From positions 148,452-212,451 of the forward strand of contig NZ_JASBQY010000005.1 in the NCBI RefSeq assembly GCF_029960645.1: 64,000 nucleotides of DNA, in the 5' to 3' direction. Shown one piece after another: positions 58,326 through 64,000 of this stretch (its first letter is position 1; the number at the start of each line of letters is the position of its first letter). This DNA comes from Arthrobacter sp. AL12 (lineage in GTDB: Bacteria > Actinomycetota > Actinomycetes > Actinomycetales > Micrococcaceae). The position numbers and the translations under genes are program-made. Under the pieces are notes generated by a model. It did not search any database and was not told where the DNA came from. It worked only from the letters and a program-made list of their open reading frames with translations.

Positions 58326-60083
58326 CTAGTTCGGGACGCAGGCGACGGAATCCGGGCCCAGCGGCGAGGAAGCCCCGTCGCTGCGGACGATCATGACCTG
58401 GATGCAGCTGGGTTCGGTCGGGTTCGCCGCGATTTCAGCGGCGGGCCCCGCGGACGACTGGTACTCTCCCCCGCCCTTGAGCGTGTGGACCCGCCATTTG
58501 TAGCTGTCGCCGGTTTTTGGCTGTGGGTTGGTCCAGCTAAAGCTGACCTTCCCGGCCGGACCGGCCGCCCCGGCCAGCCCGGTGACGTCCGGCACGGTGC
58601 CGTTGTCCAGGGCGTCCGCGGGCGGTTTGCTGACCTGGTCCGTGGCTTTCGGCGCCGGCTCGGGCCGGGTGGTGCCGGCCACGACCCCGAGGGCGACGGC
58701 GGCCACCAGGACGGTGCCGCCGACAATGGAGAGCAGCAGCTTGCGGCGGCCGTGGCCGGCCGGCTGCTCCCCCGCCACCTCGTCCCCGTCGCTGGCGGGA
58801 GCCGCCGTGCTGGAACGGTTGACCGTGGCCGCAACGTCGTCCTCGGAGGCGGCGTCACGGGTGCTGGAAGTCCGGGTGTCGCCGCTCCGGTCGCCGCTCC
58901 ATCCGGCGGTCCGGTCGGTGCCGGGCGCCGCGAAGCCGGGCAGTGCCGGGCGCTGGGCGGCTGCATTGTTGGATGCGGTGGCTTTGTTGAAGGCGGTGGC
59001 GTTGGTGGCGTTGTTGAAGGTGGTGGCGTTGTTGAAGGTGGTGGCGTTGTTGAAGGTGGTGGCGTTGTCAAGCGTGGAACTTGTGTCCGAGCCGGGGAAC
59101 CTGGCCGGGAAGGTGGGGGCGTTGCCGGTGGCGTCCGGGTCGATCGCGGCGACGCTGCGGACCCGGGTTTCCTCGAAGCCGTCGTCCGGCTGGTTTTCCT
59201 CGGGGCGCGGCTCCTCCAGGACTTCAAACGACGTCACGGAGAGGTTCAGTTCCGCCTGGATCCGCTGCAGGGCCAGCGCGAAGGCGTGCGCCGAGGAGTA
59301 GCGGGAGGAAGCGGCCTTGGCCATCGCGGTCGAGAGCGCCAGTTCCAGGGATTCCGGCACGTCGGCGCGGCCCAGTTTCGGCACCGGCAGGTTCGTGATC
59401 CGTGAGATCAGCTCACGCTGGGAGTTGTCCGCCCCCGGCAGCACAAACGGGGACCGCCCGGCCAGCAGGGTGTAGAGCGTGGCGCCGAGCGCCCAGACGT
59501 CCACCAGGACGCCGTCGACATGGTGGCCGGTGAACTGCTCCGGCGGGGACCACGGGATGGACATGCCCGCGTCCTCGTCCGCGTCCCCGGCCAGGGTGCC
59601 GGAGATGCCGAAGTCCGTCAGGGCGGGCCGGTTGTAGTCCGTGACCAGGATGTTGGCGGGCTTGATGTCCCGGTGCGCGATCCCGGCCCGGTGGGCGGTC
59701 TCGACGGCGGAAGCCACCTGGATACCGATGGCCAGGACCTCGTCCACGCTGAAGCGCTGCCGCCGGTAGCGGACGTCCAGGCTGGGCCGGGAACAGTACT
59801 CCATGGCGAGGTAGGAATGCCCGGAGTCGGTGATCTCGGCTTCGAAAATCGTCACGATGTACGGGTGCGAGGACAGCTGCGCCATGAGGTTGGCTTCGGA
59901 CTCGAAGCGGCGGCGGGCACCTTCGGTTTTCAGGTCCGAGAGCAGCACCTTGACGGCCACCTTGCGGCGCGGCCGGTCCTGTTCGTAGAGATAGACATCG
60001 GAGAAGCCGCCGGAACCGAGCAGGCTGATGTACGTGAAGCCCGGGATGACTGGCGGCGGGGCTACGGGCCGTTTTGAACTCAC
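58326..60083 (-). CDS. transmembrane serine/threonine protein kinase
   Basis: 585 aa. Kinase domain 15-275: glycine loop LLGSGGFSDVY, K45 (VAVKVL), HRDIKPAN with D139, DFG at 157-159, and SIPWSPPEQF for the APE motif. A disordered linker contains GFEETRVRS (T306) and a six-residue ATTFNN repeat. One span at about 448-470 leads to an extracytoplasmic fibronectin-III-like domain (VSFSWTNPQPKTGDSYKWRVHTL). It lacks PASTA repeats, unlike PknB. The GTG start overlaps the FHA gene by 4 nt. Confidence 0.92.
   Translation of the reverse strand: MSSKRPVAPPPVIPGFTYISLLGSGGFSDVYLYEQDRPRRKVAVKVLLSDLKTEGARRRFESEANLMAQLSSHPYIVTIFEAEITDSGHSYLAMEYCSRPSLDVRYRRQRFSVDEVLAIGIQVASAVETAHRAGIAHRDIKPANILVTDYNRPALTDFGISGTLAGDADEDAGMSIPWSPPEQFTGHHVDGVLVDVWALGATLYTLLAGRSPFVLPGADNSQRELISRITNLPVPKLGRADVPESLELALSTAMAKAASSRYSSAHAFALALQRIQAELNLSVTSFEVLEEPRPEENQPDDGFEETRVRSVAAIDPDATGNAPTFPARFPGSDTSSTLDNATTFNNATTFNNATTFNNATNATAFNKATASNNAAAQRPALPGFAAPGTDRTAGWSGDRSGDTRTSSTRDAASEDDVAATVNRSSTAAPASDGDEVAGEQPAGHGRRKLLLSIVGGTVLVAAVALGVVAGTTRPEPAPKATDQVSKPPADALDNGTVPDVTGLAGAAGPAGKVSFSWTNPQPKTGDSYKWRVHTLKGGGEYQSSAGPAAEIAANPTEPSCIQVMIVRSDGASSPLGPDSVACVPN
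59010..59063 (-). repeat. three perfect 18-bp tandem units inside the kinase linker
   Basis: GTTGTTGAAGGTGGTGGC occurs three times head to tail, encoding ATTFNN repeats on the minus strand; degenerate copies flank it. Being a multiple of 3, copy-number change keeps the frame and would only alter linker length. Confidence 0.85.
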
Positions 60084-62050
60084 GGGATTGCCTCAAAGCG
60101 CAGCCAGATGCCGTCGCCGACTTCTGCGATGTCGCCGTCGAGCAGGATCGCCATCTCGCCCTGCGCCAGCCGGCGCGGGGACTGGCCCTCGCGCACGAGC
60201 ACGGTGCCGTTGGTGGCCTTAAGGTCGCACAGCATGACGTGCCAGCCTTCGAGCCGGACCTCCACATGCGAGCGGGAAATGTCCCCGCTCGGGCTTGCCA
60301 CCTGGATCAGTTTGGGCATCACGGCGCCCTGCACGCGCGAGACCGACGGCTGGCGTCCCACGACGAGTGACTGGTCAAGGTCGATCAGTTCGCCGGTGGA
60401 CAGACGCATCCGGCCCAGGCCCGGCCGCCGGACCTGGACGCCGTCGCCGGGCAGCGGCTGGCCGCAGCGTCCGCACTGGGAGTAGGTGGAGGGGTTGGCG
60501 TGGCCCTGCGGGCAGACACGGGCCAGCACCATGGGTCCGGTGGCCGGTTCCGAAGCCGGTCCCGCGGACGGGCGCTGGGCGCCGGGCGGCCGGGCGCCAG
60601 CCGCTGCGAGGTCACTCTTCATGACCGTCTGGCCGTCGTGGTCGGCATCCGCTCCGGGCTGCAGGGCAGGCAGATGCAGGGCAGGCGGCTGCGGAGCCGA
60701 CGGCGGCAGCGCCGCGGGTGCCGCGGGTGCAGGCGCCAGCGCCGGTGGGGACGCCCGGGAGGCCTCGGGCACCTGGGACGCCTGGGACCATTGGTCGCCG
60801 CCGGTGTGCCAGGGGACGGAGTCGATCAGCCCGGTGGGCAGCGCCGTGCGCGGCGGCGCGGGCGGTTCCGGCACGGGCGCGGGGGCGGCCCCGGATTCGG
60901 CGGCCTCCGGCGCCGGCTCAGGCTCTGCACCGGCGGAGCCGGCACTGGTGGAGTCTGCACTGGTGGAGCCGGCACTGGTGGAGTCGGCGGCGGACTCGAC
61001 CGCGGGTTCGGCGTCAGGATCCGCGCGGACGGCGGCGTCTTCGATGTTCCGCATCACCGTCTGTTCCCAGAGGTGGTCGTAGCTGCCGGTCGGCTCCTGT
61101 TCCGCCGGTTCCGGTGCCGCCGCGGACGGCTGCTGCGCGGACGGTTCGGGCTCACGCCCGGCCGCCGCGGGTTCAGCGTCGGGCGCCAGTTCCGGTGACA
61201 GGTCCGGTTCGGCTTCGGCGTCGGGTTCGGGTTCGGCGTCGGCCTCGGCCTCGGGGACCGGTTCCGGTTCACCGTGCAGGGCTCCGCCAAGCTCGAGGTC
61301 CTCACCGGGGAACTCCAGCACGGTCTCCGCGGAGGCACCGTGCTCGCTGAGCTCGGCCGCGATGTCTGCCTCGGCGGCCGCCAGGACTTCGTCCTCCACC
61401 GCCGCGTCCTCCACGGCCGGGCCGTCCACCGCTGCTTCGTCTGTCGCCGCTTCGTCCATCGCTGCTTCGACAACGGCCGTTGCCCCTGCGTCCGCCGCAA
61501 TCGGAACTACCATAGCGGCCATCGCCGCGGCAGGGACCGCACGGGCGGCAGACCGGACAGCAACACCGGTGAAGTCCACCCGCAGGCCCTGGAGCAGGAC
61601 CACCCCGTCAGCCAGCGGCAGGTCCGCAGCGGCGCCGGAGGCCCGTACCGGGCCGGGATTGCCCGCGGCGTCGACACCGGGGACGGTCAGGCTGAATCCG
61701 TCGGCCGCTGCGAAGCGCCGTTCCGTCCAGGTGGTGACCTCGCGGCCGCTCAGGTCCACCTGGCCGGAGGGCAGGTCCACCGTGAAGTCGATTTCGCCGC
61801 GCAGGAACACCTGGACGGAGCCGCGGCGGGCCACGATCGCGAACCACGGCAGCCGGGCGAGCGAACCGCCCGAGGCCGAGGACACGGCGTCGAGCACCTC
61901 GTGGGCCTCGGGGCCGGTGGCCAGCAGCTCCCACAGTGAGTCCACCAGGGCCGGCGCGGTGTCCGGGCGCAGCAGCACCACGGTTCCGGAGCGCACCACA
62001 CCGAGCCAGCTGCCGGGCGTGTAGCGCGTGGCGGCGGGGTTACTTGCCAT
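60080..62050 (-). CDS. zinc-ribbon and FHA domain protein with long disordered centre
   Basis: 656 aa. Residues 1-165 are a folded beta-rich domain I do not recognise. Then about 330 residues of Ala/Glu/Pro/Ser-rich sequence contain WEQTVMRN (T331) and DGQTVMKS (T475). A zinc ribbon (C513-x3-H517, C526-x2-C529) precedes a C-terminal FHA domain (G565-R566, S592-x2-H595, N614-G615). Start ATG 62050 overlaps the phosphatase stop by 11 nt; the upstream ORF is in the phosphatase. The two Thr sites are likely kinase targets. Confidence 0.88.
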   Translation of the reverse strand: MASNPAATRYTPGSWLGVVRSGTVVLLRPDTAPALVDSLWELLATGPEAHEVLDAVSSASGGSLARLPWFAIVARRGSVQVFLRGEIDFTVDLPSGQVDLSGREVTTWTERRFAAADGFSLTVPGVDAAGNPGPVRASGAAADLPLADGVVLLQGLRVDFTGVAVRSAARAVPAAAMAAMVVPIAADAGATAVVEAAMDEAATDEAAVDGPAVEDAAVEDEVLAAAEADIAAELSEHGASAETVLEFPGEDLELGGALHGEPEPVPEAEADAEPEPDAEAEPDLSPELAPDAEPAAAGREPEPSAQQPSAAAPEPAEQEPTGSYDHLWEQTVMRNIEDAAVRADPDAEPAVESAADSTSAGSTSADSTSAGSAGAEPEPAPEAAESGAAPAPVPEPPAPPRTALPTGLIDSVPWHTGGDQWSQASQVPEASRASPPALAPAPAAPAALPPSAPQPPALHLPALQPGADADHDGQTVMKSDLAAAGARPPGAQRPSAGPASEPATGPMVLARVCPQGHANPSTYSQCGRCGQPLPGDGVQVRRPGLGRMRLSTGELIDLDQSLVVGRQPSVSRVQGAVMPKLIQVASPSGDISRSHVEVRLEGWHVMLCDLKATNGTVLVREGQSPRRLAQGEMAILLDGDIAEVGDGIWLRFEAIP

Positions 62051-63029
62051 CGTTCGGGTCCTTGCCCTGTCCTGCGGAATCCGGTTCTTCGGCTGCCGGC
62101 GCCGCGCCGGCGCCGGCAACCTGTTCCCCGTTGGGGGCCAGGTCCAGGGCGTCGGTCCGCGGCAGTGTGTCCTCGTCCTCTGCCGCGGCCGCGCTGCGCG
62201 GCGTGGTCCGGGCGGTGCCGTCGTCGTTGTTGACGTTGCTGGCATCCACGACGATGCACGTGACATTGTCCCGGCCGCCGCTGCGCAGGGCCGCCTGGAT
62301 GAGTTCATCCACGGCCGCCTGCGGTTCCCCCTGGGAGCGCAGGACATTGGAGATGTGCTCGTCGTCGAGTTCGCCGTTGAGCCCGTCGGAGCAGACCAGG
62401 ATCCTGTCCCCCTCCTCGATGGGCAGCAGCCAGTAGTCGGCCTCGATCTCGTCGCCGGTGCCCAGGGCTCGGGTGACGACGTGGCGGCGCGGGTGAACGG
62501 CGGCCTGCGCCTGGCTGATCTGTCCGGCGTCCACGAGTTCCTGGACCTCGGAGTGGTCGACGCTGACCTGTTTCAGCTTGCCCTGGCTGAGCCGGTAGGT
62601 CCGGGAGTCGCCGATGTTGAGGACCAGCCAGTACGGGACCCCCATCTGCTCCACGACCACAACGCCGGACAGTGTGGTCCCGGCGCGGGCGCCCGTGGCC
62701 TCGCGGATGCTTTCGTCGGCCATCAGCAGGTGCTCCTGCACGACGCCGGCGGTCGCGTCCCGCCCGCCGGTGGCCAGCTGCGGGATCCGGGCCAGCGTGC
62801 GGACGCAGATGCCGCTGGCGATCTCACCGGCCTCGTGCCCGCCCATGCCATCCGCGACGGCGAAGACGGGATCGGAGGCAATAAAGGAGTCCTCGTTCAT
62901 TTCACGGCGCAGGCCACGGTCCGTGCCGTAGCCGGCGTTCAGCCGCAGGCCCGGGGGGCTGCCCAGGGCCGGCACGGGGACAGCGTCGGAGTTGGCTGGG
63001 GTGGGAACGGCGGCCGGCTGGGGAATCAT
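62040..63029 (-). CDS. PP2C-family serine/threonine phosphatase
   Basis: 329 aa. Motifs in order: GYGTDRGLRREMNEDSF, VFAVADGMGGHEAGE (metal-binding D60-G61), TTLSGVVVV, LNIGDSRTYRL, ILVCSDGL and GGRDNVTCIVVD. No membrane span is seen, unlike PstP of mycobacteria, and a disordered acidic C-terminus follows. It should remove phosphates placed by the kinase encoded two genes downstream. The ATG overlaps the preceding RDD-FHA stop by 4 nt. Confidence 0.94.
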   Translation of the reverse strand: MIPQPAAVPTPANSDAVPVPALGSPPGLRLNAGYGTDRGLRREMNEDSFIASDPVFAVADGMGGHEAGEIASGICVRTLARIPQLATGGRDATAGVVQEHLLMADESIREATGARAGTTLSGVVVVEQMGVPYWLVLNIGDSRTYRLSQGKLKQVSVDHSEVQELVDAGQISQAQAAVHPRRHVVTRALGTGDEIEADYWLLPIEEGDRILVCSDGLNGELDDEHISNVLRSQGEPQAAVDELIQAALRSGGRDNVTCIVVDASNVNNDDGTARTTPRSAAAAEDEDTLPRTDALDLAPNGEQVAGAGAAPAAEEPDSAGQGKDPNDGK

Positions 63030-64000
63030 GCCTGTCCTAGGTAGAAGGAGCGGTCACCGAAGTGCACGGTGGACCCGGGGCGGACGTGGGTGGGCTCCCC
63101 CGCCGCGAGGGCGGTACGGATACCGTCCGGGGTGGTGACGGAGCTGCCGTTGGTGGAATCGCGGTCGGTGACCCAGAGTCCCCCGTTGCCGGCAAGCAGG
63201 TGCAGGTGGGTCTTGGAAATGGAACGGCCGGGGTCGGCGACCGGGACGAGCTGCGCGGTGTCCTCCCCGGGATGTCCGGCGGGGTTCCGGCCGATCAGCA
63301 CGCTGCGGTCCAGTCCGATGTCGCGGCCGTCGTCCAGCCGGATCCGGAGCATTGCCACGGTGACCGGGGCGTGGGTGTCGCCCCGGACCTGGGTGCGGTC
63401 GTGGTCGTCGTCGGGGTGCGCGCCCGGCTGGGAGGCTGTGGTCCGGGCGGGCGGGGCGAACGATGCGGCGTGGGGAACCGGCTGCTCTCCGCCGGCGGGC
63501 CGGGGTTCGACGGCGGGCTGCGGCGCCGCGGGCTGCTGCCACTGGTGGGGAGTGGGCACCGCCGGAGCCGCGGGCGCAACGGGGGAAACCGGCGCGGCGG
63601 CAGGGGCTGCGGCCGCGGCGGCCGCTCCCGCCGCCAGCGGCGACAGGACCTGCTGCACCGGGGGGAGGTCCATCGGCGCGAAGCTGTACGGGCCCTGGAT
63701 GCCGCCGGTGGTGATCGGATTGCGTCCGGCCTTGACGTCGAAGACGAGGGTCCTGGCGGCCGTATCGTGCCAGCCGCGGAGGCGGCCGTTGCGGTCCCAG
63801 GTGTTGGAGAGCACCACGAGGACAGCCCAGGCCGAGCCCAGGGACAGGAGGGGTCCCAGCACCAGGAGTGCGACGCCGAACCACTGGAAGATTACGACCG
63901 CGGCGGCGGCGGCCACGGTGAGCAGCACGCCGGCGCCGGTGATCAGGCCGCGGAGGAACACCGCTCCCCCGCCCGGGGCGTTGCCGTCGGCATCCGTGCT
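63026..64000 (-). CDS. RDD-family membrane protein with C-terminal FHA domain (5' end outside window)
   Basis: The frame stays open to the window edge, so the gene starts beyond it; at least 324 aa are seen. The visible part starts in DADGNAPGGGAVFLRGLI, then two spans and RLRGWHDTAARTLVFDVK, the end of an RDD domain. A Pro/Ala linker with DDDHDRTQVRG leads to an FHA domain (LIGRNPAG, SISKTHLHL, STNGS). A GTG at 63961 could be mistaken for the start but would cut the RDD domain. First visible gene of the kinase/FHA operon. Confidence 0.87.
   Translation of the reverse strand, partial: STDADGNAPGGGAVFLRGLITGAGVLLTVAAAAAVVIFQWFGVALLVLGPLLSLGSAWAVLVVLSNTWDRNGRLRGWHDTAARTLVFDVKAGRNPITTGGIQGPYSFAPMDLPPVQQVLSPLAAGAAAAAAAPAAAPVSPVAPAAPAVPTPHQWQQPAAPQPAVEPRPAGGEQPVPHAASFAPPARTTASQPGAHPDDDHDRTQVRGDTHAPVTVAMLRIRLDDGRDIGLDRSVLIGRNPAGHPGEDTAQLVPVADPGRSISKTHLHLLAGNGGLWVTDRDSTNGSSVTTPDGIRTALAAGEPTHVRPGSTVHFGDRSFYLGQA

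Noticed and set aside
63961..63961. GTG at 63961 as the start of the RDD-FHA gene
   Set aside because: The frame is open up to the window edge and the 13 preceding codons read as part of the RDD domain, so the true start lies outside.

Overview
The window is GC-rich DNA from an actinobacterium, most likely a member of the Micrococcaceae close to Arthrobacter/Pseudarthrobacter. This rests on the family profile (dnaG-dgt-dusB block, mycothiol-type DinB enzyme, SAM-IV riboswitches, GTG starts, TAnnnT -10 hexamers set close to start codons) and on long hairpins between genes in place of U-tailed terminators. The isolate was not identified by any search.

Layout. 1-6.2 kb: 5' end of a tRNA (probably Asn), then dnaG, dgt, dusB and a YibE/F membrane protein on the minus strand. 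6.2-17.5 kb: a berberine-bridge-type FAD oxidase, a tightly packed trio (hydrolase, DUF1295 reductase, acyltransferase), an AtoE-type transporter, a GNAT protein, glyS, a YdcZ-type transporter, an S4 RNA-binding protein, a carboxylesterase and an SGNH hydrolase. 17.6-24.2 kb: a SHOCT-type protein, the valine-degradation pair mmsA/mmsB with a divergent LysR gene and a 22-bp operator-like palindrome, a tandem array carrying the LysR stop codon, an MHS-family transporter and a DinB-type enzyme. 24.3-27.3 kb: metX and metY, each behind its own 112-nt SAM-IV riboswitch and a promoter of matched geometry. 27.4-32.2 kb: VOC protein, CPBP protease, histidine phosphatase, then a short AT-richer accessory patch with a lone HsdR-N-like nuclease and a frameshifted AAA ATPase. 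32.2-38.8 kb: hutI, an FAD amine/amino-acid oxidoreductase, kbl, tdh, a divergent LysR gene and a small exported protein. 38.9-46.5 kb: gatCAB, then a CitMHS transporter divergent from a CitA/CitB-type two-component system. 46.6-53 kb: a frameshifted RidA gene, two small conserved genes, an inositol monophosphatase overlapping ligA, and an LssY_C membrane protein.

53.1-64.0 kb is the most striking region: a tightly packed minus-strand operon of RDD-FHA protein, PP2C phosphatase, zinc-ribbon FHA protein, transmembrane Ser/Thr kinase, an FHA-like/helical protein, and a 1481-residue EssC/EccC-type FtsK ATPase that has its own ubiquitin-like and FHA domains. Junctions overlap by 4 to 11 nt except one 33-nt gap. 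Three of the products carry a similar T-x-[V/M]-[R/K] tract in a disordered region, which fits phosphothreonine docking to the FHA domains. The set looks like a phospho-controlled type VII secretion-like machine.

About ten hairpins with 8 to 31-bp arms sit at operon ends; two share a 13-bp outer arm. There is no CRISPR array, insertion sequence or prophage in the window.
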